From Affinundibacterium baiyunense (GTDB lineage: Bacteria > Pseudomonadota > Gammaproteobacteria > Burkholderiales > Burkholderiaceae_D), in the NCBI RefSeq assembly GCF_018139645.1, contig NZ_JAGSPM010000008.1:124001-188000 (forward strand): a stretch of 64,000 nt of DNA, given 5' to 3'. Both the position numbers and the translations under genes were made by a program. Position 1 is the first letter of the stretch; every line of letters begins with the position of its first letter. The notes under the pieces are model-generated. The model saw nothing but the letters and a program-made list of their open reading frames with translations, had not been told where the DNA came from and searched no databases. Shown here piece by piece: positions 24,552 through 32,862 of the stretch.

Positions 24552-26795
24552 ATGAAATGGTTACTCGCCTTAGCCGCTGCCAGCGTAGTATTTATACTTG
24601 GTTTGCTCGCCTATATATTTCTGATCTTAGCGCCCGGTTTACCGGAATTAACCGCAGTAACCGATTACAAGCCGAAGATTCCGTTGCGCATTTATACAGC
24701 CGACAATAATTTGATTGGCGAATTTGGTGAAGAACACCGAGACTTTGTCGCAATCAAAGATATTCCTGAGAAAATGAAAAAAGCTGTGCTATCGATTGAA
24801 GATGCGCGTTTTTATGAACATAGTGGGGTCGATTATATTGGTGTAGCACGAGCAGTAGTGGCGAATGCTACTGGTGGTGTGAGGCAAGGTGCGTCAACTA
24901 TTACGATGCAGGTCGCACGTAATTTCTTTTTGACTCCTGAACAATCTCTCTCTCGTAAATTACGTGAAGCAATGTTGGCGCGACGTATTGAGCAAGCTTT
25001 GTCAAAAGATCAGATCTTAGAGCTGTACATGAACCAGATTTATCTTGGTCAACGTACTCATGGTTTTTCTAGCGCAGCACGCACTTACTTTAATAAATCG
25101 CTCAAAGAATTGACGATTGCAGAAACCGCGATGTTAGCGGGTATTCCGCAAAATCCAGCACGGCATAATCCGGCGGTTAATTTTGAACGTGCTAAAAAGC
25201 GCCAGCTGCTAGTTTTAAAAAGTATGTTGAAGCACGCGGCTATTACGCAAGCGCAATATGACCAAGCCAGCAAAGAAACGTTGCGTGTGACCAAAGCCGC
25301 TCGATTTGAATCTCATGCGGCGCATGTGGCAGAAATGGTCAGACAACAAATTTATGCGCAATTTAAAGATGAGACTTACACGCTTGGCATTAAAGTTATT
25401 ACGACGATAGATAGTGATGAGCAAGATGCTGCTTATGAATCTTTACGTCGTAATGTGTTAACTTACGATCAGCGTCATGGCTATCGTGGGCCTGAAGCCT
25501 TCATTGAATTACCGACTGAGGAAAATTTGCGAGATGAAGCGATTGATGAATTTTTGCAAAAATTTCCATCGAGTGAAGGGTTGATTTCTGCGGTCGTCAC
25601 AGCGGTTACGCCTAAGTTGATTAAAGCAGATCTCGCCACAGGTGAATCGGTCGAGATTAGTGGTGAGGGCTTACGTTTGGCGGCTAGCGCACTGCAAGCA
25701 AAAGCAAATCGGGATTTAAAGATTCGTGTCGGCGCTTTGATTCGTGTCATGCAAGACCGCAAAGGAAAATGGTCCGTCACGCAAACACCAGAAGTTGAAG
25801 CTGCGTATGTGTCATTAAACGCGAATAACGGTGCTTATCGCGCGTTGGTCGGTGGCTTTGACTTTAAACGCAAACAATTCAATCGGGTTACGAGTGGCTG
25901 GCGTCAACCAGGTTCGGTGATTAAACCCTTTGTGTATTCAGCTGCATTAGAAAAAGGCTTCTCGCCAGAAACACTTATTAATGACGTACCTTTGTCAGAA
26001 ACCAGCGATGAATTATTAACTTGGGATCCACGAAATGATGATGGTCAGTACGATGGCCCGATAGAAATGCAACAAGGTTTAGCACGTTCAAAGAATGTGG
26101 TGTCAGTCAGAATTCTACGCGCGATCGGTGCGGCGTATGCGAAAGAATTTCTCGGGAAATTCGGCTTCGATCCGAATAAACATCCATTAAATTTAACCAT
26201 GGCTTTGGGAACTGGTAGCGTGACACCTTTGCAAATGGCGAGTGCGTACGCAGTGTTTGCCAACGGTGGCTACCAAGTAAAACCTTGGTTGATTCAAAAA
26301 GTCGTCGATGCAAAAGGCACGATCTTGTTTGAAGCGAAAGTAGATAATTTCCCAAGTGAAGATGCACGTGTATTGGATAGTCGAAACGCTTTTGTGGTTG
26401 ATAGTATGTTGCGTGAGGTCGTGCGTTCAGGCACAGGTGCAGCCGCCTCGCAGAAGTTAGGGCGGCGTGATTTAGCTGGCAAGACTGGAACGACCAGCGA
26501 TGCAATTGATGGTTGGTTTGCTGGTTATTCAGGCGACATTGTTGCCGTGTCGTGGATGGGTTTCGATGAACCTAAGTCCTTGGGCGGCAAAGAGTTTGGT
26601 TCTACCGTTGCTTTACCAATTTGGATAGATGCGATGCGACATGCCCTGAAAGGTCGACCGGAATTTATTCGCCAAGCACCTGAGAATCTCATTTTCTCAA
26701 ATGGAAAATGGATGTACGTCGAGTATGAAAATGGAGCAGGTGTGAAAACGCTAGATGTCGAAGAGCCATTAGGGACGATCTCATCAGAACAATGA
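24552..26795 (+). CDS. mrcA: Penicillin-binding protein 1A, bifunctional peptidoglycan synthase
   Basis: Class A PBP. N-terminal membrane anchor (residues 3-28), GT51 glycosyltransferase with catalytic Glu83 ('SIEDARFYEHSG') and 'GASTITMQVARNFFL', an OB-like insert (about 310-420), then the transpeptidase: SVIK at 455-458 (nucleophile Ser455), SKN at 513-515 and KTGT at 644-647. 747 aa, somewhat shorter than E. coli PBP1a (850) because of a compact C-terminus. The N-terminus aligns with E. coli MrcA, supporting this ATG despite no clear Shine-Dalgarno. Confidence 0.95.
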   Translation: MKWLLALAAASVVFILGLLAYIFLILAPGLPELTAVTDYKPKIPLRIYTADNNLIGEFGEEHRDFVAIKDIPEKMKKAVLSIEDARFYEHSGVDYIGVARAVVANATGGVRQGASTITMQVARNFFLTPEQSLSRKLREAMLARRIEQALSKDQILELYMNQIYLGQRTHGFSSAARTYFNKSLKELTIAETAMLAGIPQNPARHNPAVNFERAKKRQLLVLKSMLKHAAITQAQYDQASKETLRVTKAARFESHAAHVAEMVRQQIYAQFKDETYTLGIKVITTIDSDEQDAAYESLRRNVLTYDQRHGYRGPEAFIELPTEENLRDEAIDEFLQKFPSSEGLISAVVTAVTPKLIKADLATGESVEISGEGLRLAASALQAKANRDLKIRVGALIRVMQDRKGKWSVTQTPEVEAAYVSLNANNGAYRALVGGFDFKRKQFNRVTSGWRQPGSVIKPFVYSAALEKGFSPETLINDVPLSETSDELLTWDPRNDDGQYDGPIEMQQGLARSKNVVSVRILRAIGAAYAKEFLGKFGFDPNKHPLNLTMALGTGSVTPLQMASAYAVFANGGYQVKPWLIQKVVDAKGTILFEAKVDNFPSEDARVLDSRNAFVVDSMLREVVRSGTGAAASQKLGRRDLAGKTGTTSDAIDGWFAGYSGDIVAVSWMGFDEPKSLGGKEFGSTVALPIWIDAMRHALKGRPEFIRQAPENLIFSNGKWMYVEYENGAGVKTLDVEEPLGTISSEQ

Positions 26796-26865
26796 GAAGG
26801 TGTGACGAGGCACAAACGACAGTGCTAAGAAATTTTCAACAAAAATGTCCAAAATCAAATCAGGC

Positions 26866-26895
26866 AAAAAAAGAGCCCGCAAATCAATGCGGGCT
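26866..26895 (-). terminator. Intrinsic terminator on the minus strand
   Basis: Stem AGCCCGCA (26874-26881) / TGCGGGCT (26888-26895), 6-nt loop. The A-run at 26867-26872 is a U-tract when read leftward. It ends either the lipoprotein transcript (stop 170 nt upstream) or a short RNA. Confidence 0.75.
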
Positions 26896-26955
26896 AAATC
26901 CACACCCTTGGAGGAGTAGTCAGATGAGCCTTCATCATATACAGTCAATATGACG
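26866..26955 (-). ncRNA. Candidate small RNA with anti-Shine-Dalgarno motif
   Basis: Reading leftward, about 60-80 nt before the terminator above contain ACTCCTCC (complement of 26910-26917), a classic ribosome-binding-site antagonist sequence kept single-stranded in several regulatory RNAs. No open frame covers it on this strand. On the + strand the same bases form a strong Shine-Dalgarno ahead of a nine-codon frame (ATG 26924 to TGA 26953), which is the competing reading. Confidence 0.3.
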
Positions 26956-26980
26956 GGCTGATGACGTGGATTATTTTTTT

Positions 26981-27020
26981 CAATCAATCAATTAATTAAG
27001 CAATCAAGCAAGCAATCAAC
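26981..27020. repeat. Simple CAAT/CAAG-rich stretch
   Basis: Low-complexity run of CAAT, CAAG and ATTA words including the palindrome TTAATTAA, between PBP1a and the lipoprotein gene. No function can be assigned. Confidence 0.5.
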
Positions 27021-27063
27021 AGTATTGCAAATTTGCGCCATGCGATAATTTGATTCTCGCCAA

Positions 27064-27666
27064 TCATGGCTGCTCTTGCTCTGTACTGGTAACTGGTGCT
27101 GTGGTCGTTGGCTTTTCGACTGCTTCATCGTCTGGTTTCACATCATCGAGGTAGCGTTCCACCAAATCAAAAAAGCGGCCATACAGCTTGGCATCAGAAA
27201 TTGTTTCACTCGCCACTTTGACCATAGAGTCATTGCTGGCACCAAATGGTAGTGAGATCGAACCTATTCCACCGACACCAAGACTTGCACTATTAATGTT
27301 CTTCTTTAATGAATAACGATCACGCACAGCATTTGCAAAAATAGTGGTGCTGTTACTGCCCTTGCTGTTGGGGGCGCACACTACATTGAATTCAATTTCT
27401 ACATGCGTCTCGTCGTCTGACTGAAATTTGCGACGACCTTTGACATTGTTGTCATTTGCACCGTTGATGATATAGCCTTGACTAAGCAAGGCTCGTCTTG
27501 ACGCTTCGCAAGCCTGTTTCTCGCTACCTGGCACGGCATGGGTGAACATATCAGCGGTGCCAAATTCATCTTTGTGTAATACCGTTTTCTTAGGTGTGCT
27601 GCAGCCAACAAGGCTCAACAAGCATAGTACAGAACTAAGGATGACGAGATTTTTTTGATCAAACAT
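27064..27666 (-). CDS. DUF2242-type lipoprotein
   Basis: 200-aa probable outer-membrane lipoprotein. Signal peptide with lipobox LSLVGC, lipidated Cys at about residue 22. The mature part has 'FTHAVPGSEKQACEASRRALLSQGYIINGANDNNVKGRRKFQ', a pattern I associate with DUF2242 proteins of betaproteobacteria, and a Pro/Thr/Glu-rich tail. The ATG at 27666 is chosen because it starts the signal peptide directly; the longer frame would need a TTG. No pathway is known for the family. Confidence 0.7.
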   Translation of the reverse strand: MFDQKNLVILSSVLCLLSLVGCSTPKKTVLHKDEFGTADMFTHAVPGSEKQACEASRRALLSQGYIINGANDNNVKGRRKFQSDDETHVEIEFNVVCAPNSKGSNSTTIFANAVRDRYSLKKNINSASLGVGGIGSISLPFGASNDSMVKVASETISDAKLYGRFFDLVERYLDDVKPDDEAVEKPTTTAPVTSTEQEQP

Positions 27667-27861
27667 AGAATAAGAAACGCGTAATGATTTTTGCTTCAAC
27701 ACTCATGCGGTGGGCTGAAATTGCCTTGGGCATAAATCGCAGTGGACTTAAATAATACGTATCAATTTTAGCACTAGGATTCTGCCTTGTTACGCGAATT
27801 ATTTAAGTCAGCCTGCCGATACAATTGGTCGTTTGTATTGCGACTTATTGATACGATCTGC

Positions 27862-28926
27862 TTATGCCGATTGACGACTACGCAAGCGAATCGCCGCTTC
27901 CCGTATCATATTCTCGGTGCTCGCCCAATCGACGCAGGCATCTGTGACCGAGCAACCATAGATCAATTGTGATAAATCTTCGGGTATTTTTTGATTTCCC
28001 GCAACGATGTTTGATTCGATCATCACCCCGACTAAAGCTTGATTACCATTCACGACTTGATTGATCACATCGGCCATCACCAAGGGTTGCAATTCTGGCT
28101 TTTTATAGCTATTGGCGTGCGAGCAATCGACAATGATATTCGCTGCTAACTTGGCTTTCTTTAAGGCTTGCTCGGCCATAGCGACAGATACGGTGTCGTA
28201 ATTAGGGCGACCATCGCCACCACGCAAAACGACATGTCCATATTGATTGCCACGGGTGCGCACTACGGCAACTTTGCCTTGTCCATTTAAACCTAAAAAT
28301 GCATGTGGATGCGAGGCAGAAAGAATCGCATTGATCGCGATACTAATGTCGCCATCGGTACCGTTTTTAAAACCAACCGGAGTCGAAAGACCAGACGACA
28401 TTTCTCTATGGGTTTGTGACTCGGTTGTCCGTGCGCCAATCGCAGTCCAACTAATTAAATCGCCCAAATATTGTGGAGAAATTGGATCGAGTGCTTCAGT
28501 GGCGGTTGGTAAGCCAAGTTCGCAAATATCTAATAAAAATTGACGCGCTTTTTCCATACCGAGATCGACTTTGAATGAATCATCCATCAAAGGATCGTTG
28601 ATATAACCTTTCCAACCCGTGGTTGTTCTTGGTTTCTCAAAATACACGCGCATCACTAACAGCATCGTGTCTTTTACTTCTTCTTGTAAGGCTTTTAGTC
28701 GACGCGCATAGTCGAGGCCAGCGATAGGGTCATGAATCGAACAAGGCCCTACGACTACGATGAATCGTGGATCTTTGCGATCCAAAATATTTTTTAAGGC
28801 TTCGCGACCGGCATCGATAATTGCCGCTGCGTGTTCAGATAGAGGTAATTTGGCATGTAGTTCCTCTGGCGTCGGCATCGGTGCGAACGAGGTGACATTT
28901 ATATTTTCTAAATCTTGGCTATTCAT
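27862..28926 (-). CDS. aroG: 3-deoxy-7-phosphoheptulonate (DAHP) synthase, class I
   Basis: First enzyme of the shikimate pathway: phosphoenolpyruvate + erythrose 4-phosphate to DAHP. AroFGH-type hallmarks: 'VVVGPCSIHDP', 'MRVYFEKPRTTTGWKGYINDP', 'GARTTESQTHREMSSGLSTP' region, 'GGDGRPNY', 'DCSHANSYKKP', and the metal-binding Glu/Asp near 'GVMIESNIVAGNQ'. 354 aa, like E. coli AroG. Which amino acid inhibits it (Phe, Tyr or Trp) cannot be read from the sequence with certainty, so the gene symbol is tentative. Monocistronic by position. Confidence 0.93.
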   Translation of the reverse strand: MNSQDLENINVTSFAPMPTPEELHAKLPLSEHAAAIIDAGREALKNILDRKDPRFIVVVGPCSIHDPIAGLDYARRLKALQEEVKDTMLLVMRVYFEKPRTTTGWKGYINDPLMDDSFKVDLGMEKARQFLLDICELGLPTATEALDPISPQYLGDLISWTAIGARTTESQTHREMSSGLSTPVGFKNGTDGDISIAINAILSASHPHAFLGLNGQGKVAVVRTRGNQYGHVVLRGGDGRPNYDTVSVAMAEQALKKAKLAANIIVDCSHANSYKKPELQPLVMADVINQVVNGNQALVGVMIESNIVAGNQKIPEDLSQLIYGCSVTDACVDWASTENMIREAAIRLRSRQSA

Positions 28927-29190
28927 AATTGCGCTATCAAAGTAAGGTTAAAAGTTGGTATCTATTATAGGGTAGCGAAGGATTTTGGTTTGTGCTGAAA
29001 ACAGCGATTTAGAAGCAGAAATCGCCTGAAATGTCTGAAGATGTTGGATAAAGTTGATCGACTCACATGAATTATCAGCATAGACCGGAATTAAGCCGTT
29101 TTCTCGCGCTTATTCTGTGGATGATGTGCTCTTGATATTTCTTACACTAAGCACTCTTAGTTTGTTAGATCAATCTTGAGGTGATTTATG

Positions 29191-29703
29191 ATGTCGTCCA
29201 CCGCACAGCAACATGGCAGATACAGCGAACCAAAACGTTTGCATGGCGTGCCAGGCAATGTGTATATTCTGCGCAATTCTGGTTTGAAAGAAGGTTTGCT
29301 ACAAATTGGCTTGAGTCGTCGTTCTGGTTGGGCAAAGGCATTGGAATTAAATCGCGACAAAGCTAATATTATTCCGGGTAGCTTTGAATGTGTATTTGAA
29401 ATTCGTGCGCAAGACGGCGGTGGCGCGCTTGAAGCAATCATGCTGGCCTTGCAAAATAAGCGTTGTGGTCGACGTGAACAGGATTTTTTCGAGATCGAAT
29501 TACATCGAGCCGAAGCGATTATTACGCAATGCGTAAGAGAAGCTGATCTTAAGTTTCAGAACCGCTATCGCCACGAGTCTGCACTGCGCGAGTATTTAGA
29601 GAAAGAACAAGCGCAAAATGCACCTGAAGAAACGATCGAACCCATCGTCCAAGAGGGCATATTTAAGAAAGCATTTTCTTGGATGTCTAAGGCGATTAAC
29701 TAA
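29191..29703 (+). CDS. GIY-YIG-like (T5orf172/MUG113 type) domain protein
   Basis: 170 aa from the ATG at 29191, which has AGGTGA at good spacing (an ATG three bases earlier is also possible). The core 'GNVYILRNSG...LLQIGLSRRSGWAKALELN' matches the compact GIY-YIG fold of the T5orf172 family (consensus roughly xYIxxNP...LKIGxTxR...R..EL), with a later 'RREQDFFEIELHRAEAII' helix like that family's EFF motif. The canonical YIG is QIG. The C-terminal 60 residues are helical and charged. It may bind or nick DNA; no partner gene is adjacent, so function is open. Confidence 0.65.
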   Translation: MSSTAQQHGRYSEPKRLHGVPGNVYILRNSGLKEGLLQIGLSRRSGWAKALELNRDKANIIPGSFECVFEIRAQDGGGALEAIMLALQNKRCGRREQDFFEIELHRAEAIITQCVREADLKFQNRYRHESALREYLEKEQAQNAPEETIEPIVQEGIFKKAFSWMSKAIN

Positions 29704-29750
29704 TCTACTGACTTTAGTTATTGAGCTTAGTTGCGCTACCTAGGTATTCA

Positions 29751-29836
29751 GCAAAGTGACGTGATTTCGCATCAAGCAAGATCTTCTTCTACGCATCAAA
29801 TTGGCTAAGTTATGAAGTATCTCCACGTCACTTTGC
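29751..29836. repeat. 13-bp inverted repeat enclosing 60 bp
   Basis: GCAAAGTGACGTG (29751-29763) and CACGTCACTTTGC (29824-29836) are perfect reverse complements. They lie between the GIY-YIG-like gene and the hydrolase remnant. The inner segment has no gene. Confidence 0.6.
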
Positions 29837-29844
29837 GTCAATAG

Positions 29845-30120
29845 CTACTGAGAATTTGGGTTGATGAAAATATTATTCTCCGTCGGTAAACCCATACTAG
29901 GTTTGCCAGCGACATAGGGCACAATGGTTTTGAGAGCAAGATGTAATTTCTTAGTCACCGCCCATTTCGTGAAACCATTGTAGCTGTCACCGCACATTCT
30001 GACCGCACTATTGCTCCAACTCTGTTTGCCAATCCAATCGATGACCGTATTAGCATTTCTGCCATCATATACGTAAGGAGTGATAAACTTCTTGCTAGCA
30101 TTGGTACCTCTGATTGAGAA
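29845..30120 (-). pseudogene. Remnant of a CocE/NonD (X-Pro dipeptidyl-peptidase S15) family hydrolase
   Basis: Reading leftward from 30120 an uninterrupted stretch of about 91 codons runs to a TAG at 29845-29847 and contains 'PYVYDGRNANTVIDWIGKQ', 'SWSNSAVRMCGDSYNGF' and 'ALKTIVPYVAGKPSMG'. This is the nucleophile region of S15/CocE hydrolases, normally 'GMYGGSYNGFTQWAA'. The first Gly of GGSYNG is Asp and the frame has no start codon or N-terminal half, and no C-terminal half follows the stop. The protein family is normally about 600 aa, so this is a decayed fragment. The rest of the 520-bp interval 29704-30223 holds only the inverted repeat. Confidence 0.75.
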
Positions 30121-30223
30121 ATGAGAAGAAAAAATAATTGCAGAGAGATAGTGAAGCGCAGAGCGAACAAATTGTCTGTCTAACTAGCGAATACCACCAA
30201 TGTCGATCTGCGCATCAGACGCT

Positions 30224-31339
30224 TTATTTCGTACCGCTTTGTGTTTCCTTCAGCAGCCTGTCTAAGGCGCGTTGGATGTCGGCTTTCTTGCCTGGATGTT
30301 TTTCTTTCGCCAGTAGATGCTCCAACGCTTTGCGATGTGCGACCCCTAAAGCGTCATTGGCATTGCTTAGAATGTCAGGTTTTACACCCACTCCTTCCCA
30401 GTTGGTTTTCGTAATCGGATTGATCGAGCGACCAAACGGAATGCTCGCCATAAAATGTGGATGTAGCCGCTGTCCGTCTACCGGATGCGCACCGCCACCG
30501 GTGACTTCTCCAACTGTGATGCTGCGCTTTAGACTTTGTAAGGTATAGCTTAAATCTTCAGCTGCTGAAAAAGTGCGTTGACTAGTCAAGATATAGACTT
30601 CCTTATTTTTGTCATAGCGTGGTCCGGCGGTGTATGGCGTGCTCCAAATTTGCGTTGTTTTGTTTTCCGCACGGTTATAGATGTCGTTTAGATGTACCTC
30701 TGGATCTGTGAAGTGACTAGCAATGAGTGCGACTGTTTGTGGCGAACCTCCGCCGTTTTTTCGTAGATCAATAATCAATGCATCACTTGCATTTAATAAG
30801 GTCATCGCTGCACTAATTGCGTGTCCGACGATTTCGGTTGGACCAAAACCACGTAGATCGAAATAGCCAACATTGCCACCTAGTCGTTCAACTCGCTCAA
30901 CGCCGTAATTCACCGCTTGCATAAACTGACGCTCCTCGGCGTCCAAGCGTTTTTTTTCTTCCGGGCTGGGTTCCCCATTCGCATCAACAGGTGGGATTTC
31001 ATTCGCCTCGAAAAAGACATTCAAATGTTTATCCTTGGTTTGTTGCTGTAAATGTGTCGTCAGCGTTTTAGCGAATTCGCGCGCACTAGTGAATTTATCG
31101 TACTCTCCATTTTTTTGTCGTTGCTCTAACATCGTATTGACTTGATCCGCAACATCAGGAAATACATACTTTTTAGACATACTTTGCTTTAATTCTTGGA
31201 GCACGATTTCTTTATCTTTTGCCGAGATATTGAGATCTTTTTTGTCTTGCGGCGCTTGCGCCATTGCCTGGCCGACGAGTAAGCAGAAACTGCCAACGAT
31301 GGTCAGCAGATATTGATTAGAGAATTGAAAAGTGAACAT
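30224..31339 (-). CDS. Secreted S41-family (C-terminal processing/tricorn-like) serine peptidase
   Basis: 371 aa; signal peptide MFTFQFSNQYLLTIVGS...MAQA; AAGGA before the ATG. The N-terminal helical part (about 35-110) matches the S41 N-terminal helical domain. The core has 'VGYFDLRGF', 'DALIIDLRKNGGGSPQTV' (typical S41 strand with GGG) and 'ILTSQRTFSAAEDLSYTL', where Ser (TFSAAE) is the likely nucleophile. No PDZ domain is seen, so it belongs to the retinol-binding-protein-like S41 group. It is the last gene of a leftward set with a polyproline protein and a two-component system. Confidence 0.85.
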   Translation of the reverse strand: MFTFQFSNQYLLTIVGSFCLLVGQAMAQAPQDKKDLNISAKDKEIVLQELKQSMSKKYVFPDVADQVNTMLEQRQKNGEYDKFTSAREFAKTLTTHLQQQTKDKHLNVFFEANEIPPVDANGEPSPEEKKRLDAEERQFMQAVNYGVERVERLGGNVGYFDLRGFGPTEIVGHAISAAMTLLNASDALIIDLRKNGGGSPQTVALIASHFTDPEVHLNDIYNRAENKTTQIWSTPYTAGPRYDKNKEVYILTSQRTFSAAEDLSYTLQSLKRSITVGEVTGGGAHPVDGQRLHPHFMASIPFGRSINPITKTNWEGVGVKPDILSNANDALGVAHRKALEHLLAKEKHPGKKADIQRALDRLLKETQSGTK

Positions 31340-31466
31340 GGGCTTCCTTGAAAAGCGAATTGTTTTTATGTCTCTGCGAACTCTAGGTGCGAATCGGCAA
31401 AGACCTGTAGGTAGCGGCGAGTGAATGTTGAATCGTCGCTAAATGAGCGTTGAGGCACACTGCAAT

Positions 31467-31907
31467 TTATTGACGAGCCTGGACACGATGGATGTCGAGA
31501 AGCATCTTGCCGTCGCGTTTAACACATTTGCCGCTGAACGTGATGGAATCACTTTGCTTGGCTTCAATCTTCGCGCCTTCAGCTTTATCTTTGCAGATGT
31601 AATGCAGTTCTTCTGGAATCTCTAATGCTGGTGGCAATGGTGCAGATGGCAGTGCTGGTGGCGAAGGTGGTGTTGGTGGCTCTAGGGTTGCGGGCACCGT
31701 GGGTGGCGCAGGAGGTGCTGGTGGCGGTGGAGGAGGGAGTAGTTTCAAGCATCGATTCTTGCCAGTAGTAGACTCGCATTGAATACTGATGACGGTGTTG
31801 GCAAGGCTTGTTTTCTTGACTTCTGTTTGCTTGATTTTTGATTCTGCAATACTTAAACCTGTTGCGCCTAATGCGGCGAATATAATGACAGCGGCTAAGA
31901 TTCTCAT
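31467..31907 (-). CDS. Small secreted protein with polyproline linker and four cysteines
   Basis: 146 aa from the ATG at 31907 with AGGAG six bases upstream. Signal peptide MRILAAVIIFAALGATGLS. Cys44 and Cys53 lie before, and Cys105 and Cys128 after, a proline-rich segment (residues 58-94) that begins with six prolines and continues as APPAPP, EPPTPPSPP. The two flanking parts are short (about 35 and 50 residues), so the protein looks like two small disulfide-bonded knobs joined by a stiff rod. Family unknown. It follows the response regulator gene by 146 bp in the same direction, and the kinase of that pair has a similar proline-rich segment. Confidence 0.7.
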   Translation of the reverse strand: MRILAAVIIFAALGATGLSIAESKIKQTEVKKTSLANTVISIQCESTTGKNRCLKLLPPPPPPAPPAPPTVPATLEPPTPPSPPALPSAPLPPALEIPEELHYICKDKAEGAKIEAKQSDSITFSGKCVKRDGKMLLDIHRVQARQ

Positions 31908-32053
31908 GATTTCTCCTAGATTTGTATCCAACATTTTCATTTTGAAAGATGGTCGTGTTTTACTTGACCATTGCCGTCATCATGAATCGCAATTGTGGAG
32001 AAATAATGGTGAATCGTGGAGTTGTTGAATAAAATCCCGATCAAGGTCGCGGG

Positions 32054-32791
32054 TTAATTTATTTTGCTGTGATTGAATCCGTCAAAGCGATAGCCTAATC
32101 CATAGATTGCGTGAATTGGATTATCGTCTGCGCGTATCTGTGCGATTTTCTTGCGAATGTTTTTGATATGGCTATCGATCGCGCGATCAGTTACATCTAA
32201 GCTATCTTGCGCGACAAAATTCAGTAGTTGTGCGCGCGAGAAGACTTGCCCCGGATGTTGGATGAAGTGTTCGAGTAACAGAAATTCGCTGCGCGTTAGT
32301 TCTAACAATTGCTGATCTAAATAAATCTGATAAGCGGCATGATCTATACGAACTAGATCTGATTGCTCACTTTCTCTATTGATCGCTTGGTCGCTGTAGC
32401 GATTGTTCGGTACGGTGTTTGATACGCGCCGTAAAATAACTTTAATGCGTGCCATCAATTCTCTAGGACTAAATGGTTTGCAAAGATAGTCATCTGCACC
32501 AATTTCTAATCCAAGCAATCTATCGATTTCTTCTACCTTTGCAGTGACCATGATGATAGGAACTTGCGAGAAAGTTCTGACAGCACGACACAAACTAATA
32601 CCGTCCAGGCCCGGCAACATGAGGTCAAGTACGATCAGATCAGGTCGTTTTTGCCGGACTTGCGCTAGCGCGACTTGTCCATCGCCAATGATCGTGCTTT
32701 GATAGCCTGATGCATGCGCGTAATCAGCAATTAAGGATGCTAAATCGGGTTCGTCTTCGACAATAAGAATTTCTGTTGGCGTATTGAGCAT
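32054..32791 (-). CDS. OmpR-family response regulator (BaeR-like)
   Basis: 245 aa. Receiver domain with acidic pocket 'VEDEPDL' and phospho-acceptor Asp56 ('IVLDLMLPG'), conserved Lys in 'YLCKPFSP'; then a winged-helix DNA-binding domain ('LTRSEFLLLEHFIQHPGQVFSR...VTDRAIDSHIKNIRKKI...YGLGYRF'). Order and 71-bp gap after the kinase gene indicate one operon. The BaeR resemblance (envelope stress) is by overall feel of the pair; regulon unknown. Confidence 0.92.
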   Translation of the reverse strand: MLNTPTEILIVEDEPDLASLIADYAHASGYQSTIIGDGQVALAQVRQKRPDLIVLDLMLPGLDGISLCRAVRTFSQVPIIMVTAKVEEIDRLLGLEIGADDYLCKPFSPRELMARIKVILRRVSNTVPNNRYSDQAINRESEQSDLVRIDHAAYQIYLDQQLLELTRSEFLLLEHFIQHPGQVFSRAQLLNFVAQDSLDVTDRAIDSHIKNIRKKIAQIRADDNPIHAIYGLGYRFDGFNHSKIN

Positions 32792-32862
32792 AGCGAATTG
32801 ACTGGCAGAGTAAGTGATTAGTAGATGCAGAATTATTAGGTAATAAGGTATTCGGTGCTAAC

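Noticed and set aside
26796-27063. Nine-codon leader peptide at 26924-26953 as a certain gene
   Set aside because: The ribosome site is strong but no controlled gene follows on the + strand, so it is kept only as an alternative to the minus-strand RNA.
29955-30170. 71-codon minus-strand frame in the gap before the S41 gene
   Set aside because: It is another frame of the S15-hydrolase remnant; the recognisable residues are in the neighbouring frame.
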